A stretch of 17,051 nt of DNA from Gammaproteobacteria bacterium UBA2955 (GTDB lineage: Bacteria; Pseudomonadota; Gammaproteobacteria; Pseudomonadales; Azotimanducaceae). Numbering within the stretch: position 1 is the first letter of the stretch; every line of letters begins with the position of its first letter. Position numbers and translations under genes: made by a program. The stretch spans positions 19,325 to 36,375 of the forward strand of contig DEBN01000055.1 in NCBI GenBank assembly GCA_002348825.1, written 5' to 3'. Of the stretch, positions 8,311-16,034 are shown piece by piece. The notes below the pieces were generated by a model that worked only from the letters and a program-made list of their open reading frames with translations, was not told where the DNA came from and did not search any database.

Positions 8311-8937
8311 TCAGCCCGACCTCGAATCATCAACCGCCGAGCGGATGACCGCCAATTGTTGATCCAACATGTCTGCTTCTATCAACGGCCCAACAGTGGT
8401 AACTCTGGTGGCTTTTTCATATCCCCGACGCCGATCGGATGCACACAGCACCAGACTCGGAATCCTCGCCTGCTCGGCTGCGAATATCGCTGCGCGAGCA
8501 TCGCCCAGTGACCCGAACCCCTGATCCACAATGACCACCCCCACGGCATTGCGGACCGCGCGCTCAACTCGATTTTGCAGATGCGCTTGATATTCGCTCA
8601 TGCCATTAAACGGCAACACTCGTTGTTGCTCGGGCGCATTCGCTTCTAGGTGTGCGGGAACGACGTAGCTGGGCCATTTAGTCACCTGCAGAACATCAAG
8701 GCTCACTCCCGCGGCGCGGAGTTTATTGTGCAGCGCTATGCCGCGCTCATCATCTCCTATGAATCCTATGAGGGCACTCTGCTGTTTGAATAACGCAAGG
8801 CGCAATGCGACTTGTGCAGCCGCCGCAGGGATGACTTTGGCGTCTGCGGCGGGCATCACCGCGATGTCACCGACAACTAATATATGGCCGTCAGGGTGAT
8901 CCACCGCATCAACGTTTGGGGTAAAAAACGGATTCAC
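8311..8937 (-). CDS. Degenerate half-length PfkB/HldE-like protein
   Basis: The 208-residue product follows the N-terminal two thirds of a ribokinase/PfkB fold, most like the HldE heptose-7-phosphate kinase domain. Matching stretches are ILVVGDI (19-25), a LIGFIGDDERG segment (57-66) with the following KLRAAGV, VVIVDQGFGSLG (134-145) and LVLCASD (162-168). It then ends and waaA begins. Key elements are altered or missing. The substrate-binding GGAANVA motif reads AAAAQVA (38-44). The aspartate of GDxxLD is absent (GDIAVM). The whole C-terminal ATP-binding region with the catalytic GAGD is not there. The frame is open, starts at GTG 8937 with AAGAG seven bases upstream, and abuts waaA, so it appears translated. 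A catalytically dead paralogue or regulatory protein in lipopolysaccharide synthesis is my inference; an old decaying gene is the alternative. Confidence 0.75.
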   Translation of the reverse strand: MNPFFTPNVDAVDHPDGHILVVGDIAVMPAADAKVIPAAAAQVALRLALFKQQSALIGFIGDDERGIALHNKLRAAGVSLDVLQVTKWPSYVVPAHLEANAPEQQRVLPFNGMSEYQAHLQNRVERAVRNAVGVVIVDQGFGSLGDARAAIFAAEQARIPSLVLCASDRRRGYEKATRVTTVGPLIEADMLDQQLAVIRSAVDDSRSG

Positions 8938-9000
8938 AATACGCTCTTTTCAATGACACCTGCAGTTTAACAGGGATCGCAACGCCTCGGCGCTGCCGCT

Positions 9001-9927
9001 ATGATCGCCACAATGGCCTCATCCAATTCCTTTAGCAGCAAAATGCTTGCGCCTAAGTTCTGGCCAAGCTGGGCCCTAGTGATCACAGCCTACCTGATCG
9101 CTAGGCTGCCCCTGACTTGGATTCTGGCTTTGGGCAGAGGCCTTGGCCATCTCGCCTATCATTTCGCCCGTTCACGACGGCATATCGCCGAGATCAATAT
9201 AAAGCTATGTTTTCCCGAACTCGACGACTGCGACCGCGCTCAGTTGGTGAAAGACAACCTACTGCACACCGGTATGGGTCTGGCAGAGGCCACAATCCCA
9301 TGGCTGAACCCGAAGCGGAATCTACACAAACATATCAGCGTTGTAGGACTTGAGCATCTGCAGGCCGCCCGTGCAACCGGGAAAGGGGTGCTGCTGCTGG
9401 GCGGTCACTACACCTGTATCGACATCACCTGCCAACCGCTGGGCGCCGCAGATATCGATGTCATGTACCGAGCAAACAAAAATTTAGTTTGGGAATGGCT
9501 ACAGGTGCGCGGTCGCAGCCACTTTTTCGATCACGTCATAGAACGCAGTGACATGCGCCAAACCCTGGCTTTGCTCAAGTCGGGGCGCGCTCTTTGGTAT
9601 GCGCCGGATCAGGATTACGGCCGTAAGCACTCAGTGTTCGCGCCCTTTTTTAACCTGCCTGCAGCGACCATTCGAGCGACATCGCGGTTGGCAAAAGCCA
9701 CCGACGCAACCGTCCTTATGCTGAGCGTATTTCGCGACAGCGATCGCGCACATTGGACGCTGTCCTTTGACCCCATATTCGAGAACTTCCCTAGCGGCGA
9801 CGACGTTGCAGACGCGAGCAGAATAAATCAACAGCTGGAAGCTCATATCCGCAGCCACCCGGCTCAATATTTGTGGGTGCACCGACGCTTCAAGACGCGC
9901 CCCGACGGTGAGCCAGCAGTCTACTGA
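9001..9927 (+). CDS. lpxL: Kdo2-lipid IVA lauroyltransferase-type lipid A acyltransferase
   Basis: LpxL (HtrB) adds a secondary acyl chain to Kdo2-lipid IVA at the inner membrane, the step after WaaA. The 308-residue protein aligns along its length with E. coli LpxL. It has an LAPKFWPSW start and an N-terminal membrane segment (about 23-40). The HX4D catalytic pair is His136 and Asp141 in GGHYTCID. RANKNLVWEWLQ, WYAPDQDYG (199-207) and SVFAPFF follow, and the terminal WVHRRFKTRP is characteristic. The annotated ATG at 9001 has no clear ribosome binding site. ATG at 9013 gives the same N-terminal length as E. coli LpxL and may be the real start. It diverges from the half-kinase/waaA pair across 63 bp. 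The chain length transferred cannot be read from the sequence. Confidence 0.92.
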   Translation: MIATMASSNSFSSKMLAPKFWPSWALVITAYLIARLPLTWILALGRGLGHLAYHFARSRRHIAEINIKLCFPELDDCDRAQLVKDNLLHTGMGLAEATIPWLNPKRNLHKHISVVGLEHLQAARATGKGVLLLGGHYTCIDITCQPLGAADIDVMYRANKNLVWEWLQVRGRSHFFDHVIERSDMRQTLALLKSGRALWYAPDQDYGRKHSVFAPFFNLPAATIRATSRLAKATDATVLMLSVFRDSDRAHWTLSFDPIFENFPSGDDVADASRINQQLEAHIRSHPAQYLWVHRRFKTRPDGEPAVY

Positions 9928-10003
9928 GCTCTAGGTGCGCCTGCCCGACCTTGGGATTACAATGCGCCGCTGCTGCAATGCTTCATAACGACCAGAGTCC
10001 AAC

Positions 10004-11161
10004 GTGTTACCTAAATTCGCTTACATGCTCAATCAATTGGTGGCCGAGCCATCCATCAGTTCAACTACTGCAGACATCGACCGCAGTAATCTGCGCGTGA
10101 TTGAACATCTGGCGAATTGGCTTGACGACTTAGGATTTTCCACCGAAATCATGCCGCTGCCCGAACGGCCGGATAAAGCCAATTTAATCGCCACGTTAGG
10201 TGCTAACGGCAAACCACACCCCGGCGGCTTAGTGCTGGCCGGCCACACCGATACGGTCCCAGTCGATGAGGCCCTATGGCAGTCCGACCCGTTTCAAGTG
10301 CGCGACAGCAATCAGCGCTTCTATGGTCTCGGCAGTTGCGACATGAAGGGGTTTTTCCCAGTAGCGCTGCACGCTGCCGCCGAGTTTGCTGAAAAAAACC
10401 TCGCGGCACCGCTAACCATCGTCGCGACTTCAGATGAGGAGTCGTCTATGGCAGGCGCTCGCCATTTGGTAGCTAACGGCATACCGAAAGCCGATTACGC
10501 CATTATCGGCGAACCCACAGGGCTGCAACCTATCTACGCGCACAAAGGCGTCAGCATGATTACAGTGACGGTACATGGCGCCGCAGGCCATTCCTCGGAC
10601 CCGAGTCTGGGCAGCAATGCTCTGGACACTATGCACGAGGTGATGGGCACACTGATGTGCTTTCGCCAAGAATTAGCTCAGCAACATCAGCATCCCGGTT
10701 TTACCGTAAACGTTCCCACGTTGAATCTCGGATGCATGCGAGCGGGAGACAACCCCAACCGCATCTGTGGCCACGCGGAATTGCAAATTGATCTGCGGCT
10801 GTTGCCGGGTATGGACTCCGACGCCGTACACCGACAGCTCGAACAACGCTGCCAAGACGCCGCTGCCGGTTCTAATACGCAACTGACGGTAAGTACCATT
10901 TACCCACCGGTGCCCCCTTTCGAATCGCCCGCAGACGGAAGTTTGACAACGATGTTGTCCGAACTGTCTGGTCGTAATCCGGGTACGGTCGCGTTCGGCA
11001 CCGAAGCACATTTTTTGCAAACCCTAGGCATGCAGACCGTGGTGTGGGGACCTGGCAGCATTGATCAGGCGCATCAGCCTGACGAATACCTTGAGCAAGC
11101 GCATATTCAGCCCGCGATAGACACCTTACAACGGATCATCAGCCGGTACTGCCAGGCGTAG
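10004..11161 (+). CDS. argE: Acetylornithine deacetylase
   Basis: ArgE hydrolyses N-acetylornithine to ornithine and acetate in the linear arginine pathway. It is an M20-family di-zinc cytoplasmic enzyme. The 385 residues match E. coli ArgE (383). Metal and catalytic residues are visible: His81 and Asp83 in AGHTDTVP, Asp113 in CDMKGFF, Glu145/Glu146 in TSDEESSMAG, Glu170 in IIGEPTGLQP and His357 in DQAHQPDEY. HSSDP (196-200) and NLGCMRAGDNPNRIC mark the dimerisation domain. The start is GTG at 10004, which puts PSIS at the usual distance from the N-terminus, with an AGAG nearby. A TACAAT hexamer at 9958-9963 could be a -10 element, but no matching -35 is evident. argA follows after 104 bp on the same strand. 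Confidence 0.96.
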   Translation: MLPKFAYMLNQLVAEPSISSTTADIDRSNLRVIEHLANWLDDLGFSTEIMPLPERPDKANLIATLGANGKPHPGGLVLAGHTDTVPVDEALWQSDPFQVRDSNQRFYGLGSCDMKGFFPVALHAAAEFAEKNLAAPLTIVATSDEESSMAGARHLVANGIPKADYAIIGEPTGLQPIYAHKGVSMITVTVHGAAGHSSDPSLGSNALDTMHEVMGTLMCFRQELAQQHQHPGFTVNVPTLNLGCMRAGDNPNRICGHAELQIDLRLLPGMDSDAVHRQLEQRCQDAAAGSNTQLTVSTIYPPVPPFESPADGSLTTMLSELSGRNPGTVAFGTEAHFLQTLGMQTVVWGPGSIDQAHQPDEYLEQAHIQPAIDTLQRIISRYCQA

Positions 11162-11265
11162 CTGATGCACATCCCGCCATTCAAACAAGCAGCGCCGTTC
11201 CCATTGGGCGTAGAATACGCGTCTTCGTGGCTAGCATTGCACGCGAATAATTCAGAGGGTTTGGT

Positions 11266-12570
11266 TTGGACAGTTTAGAGCGCTACACAAATTGGTTCCG
11301 CGGCTCCATGCCGTACATCAGCGCACACAGGGGCAAAACCTTTGTGGTGTTTCTGGGCGGCGACGCACTAATGCACGGCAACCTCGTGAACATCGTCCAT
11401 GATTTAGCGCTGCTAAACGTCCTGGGGGTACGCCTGGTTATCGTGCATGGTGGTCGACCACAGCTTAACGATGCCTTCGGTGACAGTATTTTTCATGCCG
11501 GCCGTCGCATCACCTCGGCCAGTCAAATGCTTGAAATCAACGCTATTTATGGCGCGCTACGAGCGCAACTAGAGGCCTTGTTTTCGACGGGGTTGCCCAA
11601 CACGCCACTGCACAACGTTGAGATCACCCTGGTGTCGGGCAACTTCGTTGCCGCTCAACCTATCGGCATCATCGATGGCGTAGACCACCAATGCACCGGC
11701 CGCTTGCGCAGCGCTCAGGTCGGCGCTCTGCAGCAGCTATTGGATACCCAAGCCATTGTTCTGCAGTCGCCCGTGGGATTCTCCACGTCCGGTCAGGCAT
11801 TCAACCTTGCCGCTGAGGAATTGGCGGCAGAACTGGCTATCGCACTCGGCGCAGACAAACTTATTATGTTTAATGATCCCGGGCACATGACCAACGATGA
11901 CCACCAACGCGTCAGCCGAGTCACGCCCGGACTGCTGAACGATATGTGTGTAGGCCTGGACCCAATTACCGTGGCGCGCTGCCAAGCCCTTATTAGCGCC
12001 AATGCTCGAGGCGTTGAACGCGGTCATCTAATCGCGTTCACGGACGACGGCGCGCTGTTGCAAGAGTTGTTTACCGCCGACGGTATTGGCACCCAGATAT
12101 CCGCGCAGAACGAGGACTTAATACGCCAAGCCCGGCTTGAAGACGTGGCCGACATTGTTGAAATCATCAGACCCCTGGAGGACGACGGTGTTTTAGTACC
12201 GCGCTCCCGCGCGCAGTTAGAGCAGGAAATAGCGCACTTTTTCATTGCCGAGTTAGACGGTGTGGTGGTGGGCTGCTGCGCGGTGTATGCCTTTGCCGAT
12301 GCAGCGGAACTGGCCTGCGTTGCAGTGCACGAACAGTACCGTCATCAATACAGTGATATGGGCATTGGCAGCGCCCTGCTGGAGACTGCCGAAAAAGCTG
12401 CCGAAGCCCATGGAGCCAAAAGTTTATTCGCATTGACGACGCAGACCCAAGAGTGGTTCGTAAACCATGGATTCACGCCGACCGACGTGGAAACCCTGCC
12501 TAGCGGCAAACAATCTTTGTACAATTGGCAACGCGGTGCGGCGGTGCTGCAAAAGCACCTTAATTCATAG
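11266..12570 (+). CDS. argA: N-acetylglutamate synthase (AAK-GNAT fusion)
   Basis: ArgA makes N-acetylglutamate from glutamate and acetyl-CoA, the first step of arginine synthesis and usually the arginine feedback point. The 434 residues (E. coli 443) have the classic two-domain order. An N-terminal amino-acid-kinase-like domain (about 20-270) carries FLGGDALMHGN, VHGGRPQLND and NDPGHM, and a C-terminal GNAT domain (about 285-434) ends in FVNHGFTP and LYNWQRG. The start is TTG at 11266, preceded by GAGGG about 7 bases upstream. The neighbouring argE consumes a downstream acetylated intermediate of the same pathway. The acetyl-CoA-binding loop region reads YRHQYSDMGIG. It carries four more residues before the loop than E. 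coli ArgA, and these correspond to a 12-bp imperfect tandem duplication listed separately. Confidence 0.95.
   Translation: MDSLERYTNWFRGSMPYISAHRGKTFVVFLGGDALMHGNLVNIVHDLALLNVLGVRLVIVHGGRPQLNDAFGDSIFHAGRRITSASQMLEINAIYGALRAQLEALFSTGLPNTPLHNVEITLVSGNFVAAQPIGIIDGVDHQCTGRLRSAQVGALQQLLDTQAIVLQSPVGFSTSGQAFNLAAEELAAELAIALGADKLIMFNDPGHMTNDDHQRVSRVTPGLLNDMCVGLDPITVARCQALISANARGVERGHLIAFTDDGALLQELFTADGIGTQISAQNEDLIRQARLEDVADIVEIIRPLEDDGVLVPRSRAQLEQEIAHFFIAELDGVVVGCCAVYAFADAAELACVAVHEQYRHQYSDMGIGSALLETAEKAAEAHGAKSLFALTTQTQEWFVNHGFTPTDVETLPSGKQSLYNWQRGAAVLQKHLNS
12334..12357 (+). repeat. 12-bp imperfect tandem duplication inside argA
   Basis: Two adjacent 12-base units, cagtaccgtcat (12334-12345) and caatacagtgat (12346-12357), agree at 9 of 12 positions and encode QYRH and QYSD. 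The duplication keeps frame and accounts for the four extra residues just before the GNAT acetyl-CoA loop of ArgA. Confidence 0.6.
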
Positions 12571-12582
12571 CAGGAATACCTA

Positions 12583-14259
12583 ATGGCTAACGAACGGCCC
12601 TACAGCAGTCTGGTTGTCGACGGCGTCGAGCAAGCGCCAAGCCGCGCGATGCTGTACCCCACAGGATTCAAAAAAGAGGATTTCAGTAAGCCGCAAATCG
12701 GTATCGCGTCTACTTGGAGCATGGTGACGCCATGCAATATGCACATCAATGAACTGGCCAAAGCCGCGGCGCTGGGGGCCGACGAAGCGGGTGCCAAGTC
12801 TGTTTTATTCAATACCATTACCGTATCCGATGGCATTTCTATGGGAACCCCAGGCATGCGCTATTCCCTGGTGTCCCGCGAGGTAATCGCCGATTCCATA
12901 GAAACCGTCGTCGGCGCACAAGGCTTCGATGGCTTTGTCGCCATCGGTGGTTGCGATAAGAACATGCCCGCCTGCGGCATCGCGATTGCACGCATGAATC
13001 GGCCCAGTGTTTTCGTTTACGGCGGCACCATTTTGCCCGGTGAGCAGCGGCGCGATATCGTGTCCGTGTTCGAGGCAGTGGGCGGCCATGCAGCTGGTAA
13101 CGTCTCCGACATAGAGCTGCAAGAAGTTGAAGCTACTGCGATCCCGGGGCCTGGCTCGTGCGGGGGCATGTATACCGCTAACACCATGGCGTCATCCATG
13201 GAGGCTCTCGGGCTCTCGCTACCAAATAGCTCAGCTCAAAACGCCGTCAGCGCAGCCAAACGTCAGGACAGCTATAACGCTGGAGCGGCGGTACGCAACC
13301 TTTTAAAAATGGGAATCAAACCCAGTGACATTCTCAGTCGTGAATCGTTCGAGAATGCCATCACCCTAACCATCGCGTTGGAGGGCTCCACCAACGCGGT
13401 CTTGCATTTGTTAGCCATCGCTCACGCGGCGCAAATTCCATTGACTCTGGACGACTTCAGCCGTGTTGGTAAACGCGTACCCGTGCTCGCCGACATGCGT
13501 CCCGCAGGTCAATACGCCATGAGTGAACTGATTGAAATCGGTGGTATTCAGCCGCTCATGAAAACCCTACTTGCGGAGGGCCTAATGCACGGCGATTGCT
13601 TGACGGTAACCGGCAAAACCCTCGCGGAAAATCTAACCGATGTCGCGGATTATCCAGCCGAACAAAATATCATCCGCCCACTGAGCAACCCGATTAAGAA
13701 GGACAGTCACCTTGTCGTGCTGCGCGGCAATCTAGCGCCGGAGGGCGCGGTCGCGAAAATCACCGGGCACGAAGGGCTGACGTTTACCGGTACCGCACGA
13801 TGCTTCCATGGCGAGGAAGCCGCAATGGCGGCAATCATGGACGGCACCGTGGGCAAGGGCGACGTGGTCATCGTGCGTTACGAGGGACCTAGAGGCGGGC
13901 CCGGCATGCGCGAAATGCTCAGTCCCACGAGTGCGATCAATGGCAGAGGTTTGTCGGAACACGTAGCGCTATTAACCGACGGGCGCTTCTCAGGCGGATC
14001 ACATGGTTTCGTCATTGGGCATGTGACACCGGAGGCCTACCTCGGCGGGCCCATAGCGCTGGTCGAGGACGGGGATACGATTACCGTAGACGCCGAGGAA
14101 TGTGTCCTGACCTTAAACATCAGCGATGACGAGATGACCACTCGTCGTGCTGCGTGGTCACCGCCTGAGCCTTACACCAAACGCGGTACGCTGGCTAAAT
14201 ATGCCCAACTCGTAAGCTCTGCAAGCGAGGGCGCGGTAACCGATAAATACCTAGACTGA
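12583..14259 (+). CDS. ilvD: Dihydroxy-acid dehydratase (short form)
   Basis: IlvD dehydrates 2,3-dihydroxy-3-methyl acids to the 2-keto acids that lead to valine, leucine and isoleucine, and is a cytoplasmic iron-sulfur enzyme. The three cluster cysteines are visible: Cys51 in TPCNMH, Cys124 in [10 protein letters not shown] (with the metal-ligating Lys126) and Cys193 in [27 protein letters not shown] and [12 protein letters not shown] are also conserved. The length, 558 residues, is that of the short class seen in many bacteria and plants rather than the 616-residue E. coli form. A cleanly spaced AGGA precedes the ATG, only 12 bp after argA, so argE-argA-ilvD are likely co-transcribed at least in part. 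The next gene begins one base after the stop. Confidence 0.96.
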   Translation: MANERPYSSLVVDGVEQAPSRAMLYPTGFKKEDFSKPQIGIASTWSMVTPCNMHINELAKAAALGADEAGAKSVLFNTITVSDGISMGTPGMRYSLVSREVIADSIETVVGAQGFDGFVAIGGCDKNMPACGIAIARMNRPSVFVYGGTILPGEQRRDIVSVFEAVGGHAAGNVSDIELQEVEATAIPGPGSCGGMYTANTMASSMEALGLSLPNSSAQNAVSAAKRQDSYNAGAAVRNLLKMGIKPSDILSRESFENAITLTIALEGSTNAVLHLLAIAHAAQIPLTLDDFSRVGKRVPVLADMRPAGQYAMSELIEIGGIQPLMKTLLAEGLMHGDCLTVTGKTLAENLTDVADYPAEQNIIRPLSNPIKKDSHLVVLRGNLAPEGAVAKITGHEGLTFTGTARCFHGEEAAMAAIMDGTVGKGDVVIVRYEGPRGGPGMREMLSPTSAINGRGLSEHVALLTDGRFSGGSHGFVIGHVTPEAYLGGPIALVEDGDTITVDAEECVLTLNISDDEMTTRRAAWSPPEPYTKRGTLAKYAQLVSSASEGAVTDKYLD

Positions 14260-14260
14260 C

Positions 14261-14500
14261 GTGAACGCGGTTAACGCCTGTGCACTCTGCCGCGAGCCAG
14301 ACAAGCAACTGCAGCGCGTACCGGGTTATCGCTTCTTGGTCTGCGATTTGTGTTGGCAGAATGCCGCCGACGGCTGGGCTCGAAGCGCCGAACCGATATT
14401 ATTCGCAGCGCTGGCACAGGCCGGGTTACTGATTCCAGATCGCAACGACAGCGGTTTATTGCCGCGAGCTTACATGCCACCAGAAGATTACGCGCTTTAG
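14261..14500 (+). CDS. Small putative zinc-ribbon protein behind ilvD
   Basis: I do not recognise this family by name. The 79-residue product has two CxxC pairs, Cys7/Cys10 (CALC) and Cys28/Cys31 (CDLC), separated by 17 residues. This is a spacing expected of a zinc ribbon or rubredoxin-like knuckle. The rest is a short helical-looking stretch (about 32-55) and a proline-rich tail, IPDRNDSGLLPRAYMPPED. Translation starts at GTG 14261, one base after the ilvD stop, with no independent ribosome binding site, implying translational coupling. The four-cysteine pattern and tight spacing argue for a real gene despite its size. A role in delivering or protecting the IlvD iron-sulfur cluster is conceivable but only inferred from position. 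Confidence 0.65.
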   Translation: MNAVNACALCREPDKQLQRVPGYRFLVCDLCWQNAADGWARSAEPILFAALAQAGLLIPDRNDSGLLPRAYMPPEDYAL

Positions 14501-14524
14501 CCCAAGCGCTTCGATCAACACGGA

Positions 14525-14932
14525 TCAGAGATCTGACGTTAGGCGCAAAGCCACCGAGTCTTCGCGCGGCGCCATCAGGCTGATGAGTTGATCGCGCCAG
14601 CCGTATTTCTTGCGCATCAGCGCATTCACCCGCGCAACCTGCGCGGGTTCTGACGCAACGCCAAAAATATAGTGTCGATCATTGCGCTCTAGTTGCAGTG
14701 GCGCAGTTTGCGCAAGTGCGCGCTGAGTCCAACCGGATTCGGCATCACCACGCAGCCACATTGCGCCGTCGTGATCCACCACCCACAGGCGTGTCGTCGA
14801 AGTTTCGCCAGTCGTATCATGCAACGTGGTGAGCACCACGACTTCCCCAGTTTCTGAGGCCACGCCTTGAACAAGGAAAATTGCCACCACCAACGCCAGC
14901 GCGCCACCCAGTAACTTGGCGATCAGTCTCAT
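14525..14932 (-). CDS. Membrane-anchored protein resembling FMN-binding split-barrel proteins
   Basis: The 135-residue product has an N-terminal hydrophobic segment (about 4-25) that could be an inner-membrane anchor or uncleaved signal. The remainder has a split-barrel-like pattern: VVVLTT, then polar turn residues and TTRLWVVDHDGAMWLRG. QLERNDRHYIFGV and a C-terminal MRKKYGWRD segment ending in ALRLTSDL follow. This resembles pyridoxamine-oxidase-like and deazaflavin/FMN-binding split-barrel proteins, but I cannot identify a cofactor residue with certainty. ATG at 14932 is preferred because GAAGAGG lies just upstream. A longer frame starting at 14992 would overlap hemE and hide the hydrophobic segment behind 20 polar residues. 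It follows hemE by 34 bp, so a link to haem or flavin chemistry is possible but unproven. Confidence 0.7.
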   Translation of the reverse strand: MRLIAKLLGGALALVVAIFLVQGVASETGEVVVLTTLHDTTGETSTTRLWVVDHDGAMWLRGDAESGWTQRALAQTAPLQLERNDRHYIFGVASEPAQVARVNALMRKKYGWRDQLISLMAPREDSVALRLTSDL

Positions 14933-14966
14933 AACCTCTTCAATTTTTCTGAGTTGTAACGGGCAC

Positions 14967-15989
14967 TTAGCCTGCGCCGTGCTGGTGCACAAAATCTACC
15001 AGAAACTTTACGTGATCGACCGGTGTCTCTGGGATGATGCCGTGACCTAAGTTGAAGATGTGGCCGCCACGACCTGCAACCTCGTCTAGTAACAAACCCG
15101 CTTGCTGGCCGATGGCGTGTCGCTCAGCGCACAACACGATGGGGTCTAAGTTACCCTGCACCGCTTTACAGCCCAACTGCTCCCAGGTCTGGACCAATGG
15201 CGTACGCCAGTCAAACGCCAATACATCGAACGGCAGCGTCGCTACCTTCGGCAACAAGTGAGAATTGCCGGTGCCGAAATAAATTACCGGCACTTCGCTG
15301 CCCAGACGGTGCAGCATTGTTTCTAAATACGGGTGCACAAATGCGGTGTAGTCCTGAACCGACAGATTGCCAACCCAGGTGTCGAATATCTGCACGGCCT
15401 CTACACCAGCGCTGATCTGTAGCTGCAGATAGCTGACTAACTGCTGCACTAATTTATCCATAAGCTGCGCCCATAGATCCGGGCGGTTGTGCAGCATTTT
15501 TTTCACTTCAACGTAGTTGCGCGAACCCCGGCCTTCGATGGCATAGGACGCCAACGTAAACGGCGCTCCGGCAAAACCAATGAGGGCGATATCCTGGGGT
15601 AAATCCGCGCGAATACAGCGCACAGTGTCGGCGATATAGGGGGTGGCTTCAGTGGCTGACGCGGTGCGCAATGCGGCCACATCTTGCTCGTGGCGAATGG
15701 GATTGCTAAACACCGGGCCTTCGCCCGGCAGGTAGTCCAAATGCAAACCCATGGGCTCGAGAATAGGCAGCAAATCGGCAAACATGATCGCTGCGTCCAC
15801 TCCGAGAATACGCTGGGCATCCAACGTAGCTTGGGCAGCTTTCTCTGGGTTTTTAAAAAAATCCAAGCTCGACAGATCGCCTTTTACTTGATGGTATTCG
15901 GGCATGTACCGCCCCGCCTGACGGTTCAGCCAGATCGGAGTATGCGCGGGCTGTTCTCCGCGACACGCCTGCAGGAATGCCTTTTCCAT
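14967..15989 (-). CDS. hemE: Uroporphyrinogen decarboxylase
   Basis: HemE removes the four acetate carboxyls of uroporphyrinogen III to give coproporphyrinogen III in haem synthesis. The 340 residues compare with 354 in E. coli. Active-site features are Arg23 and Arg27 in NRQAGRYMPEY, Asp72 in FADLLPILEPMG, Tyr149 in LASYAIEG, Ser210 after FDTWVGNL and His316 in FNLGHGI. Several regions differ from the enterobacterial type. N replaces the usual M before RQAGR, the DFFKNPEKAAQATLDAQRILGVDAA region differs, and YFGTGNSHLL replaces the FTKGGG segment of E. coli. This suggests a different HemE subtype. ATG at 15989 has AGGA roughly a dozen bases upstream. The gene lies 45 bp after fabV on the same strand and 34 bp before the split-barrel-like gene. 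Confidence 0.94.
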   Translation of the reverse strand: MEKAFLQACRGEQPAHTPIWLNRQAGRYMPEYHQVKGDLSSLDFFKNPEKAAQATLDAQRILGVDAAIMFADLLPILEPMGLHLDYLPGEGPVFSNPIRHEQDVAALRTASATEATPYIADTVRCIRADLPQDIALIGFAGAPFTLASYAIEGRGSRNYVEVKKMLHNRPDLWAQLMDKLVQQLVSYLQLQISAGVEAVQIFDTWVGNLSVQDYTAFVHPYLETMLHRLGSEVPVIYFGTGNSHLLPKVATLPFDVLAFDWRTPLVQTWEQLGCKAVQGNLDPIVLCAERHAIGQQAGLLLDEVAGRGGHIFNLGHGIIPETPVDHVKFLVDFVHQHGAG

Positions 15990-16034
15990 GAACTTTTTCC
16001 TTGTTCGCCAGCGCCGACGGATTCGCCAAGCACC

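Noticed and set aside
11240..11262. Sequence GAATAATTC upstream of argA resembling an ArgR operator half
   Set aside because: It lacks the full 18-bp palindrome and a second tandem box; such AT-rich matches occur by chance.
14492..14509. Inverted repeat GCGCTT / AAGCGC with a six-base loop around the stop of the four-cysteine gene
   Set aside because: The stem is only six base pairs and is not followed by a T run on either strand, so it does not qualify as an intrinsic terminator.
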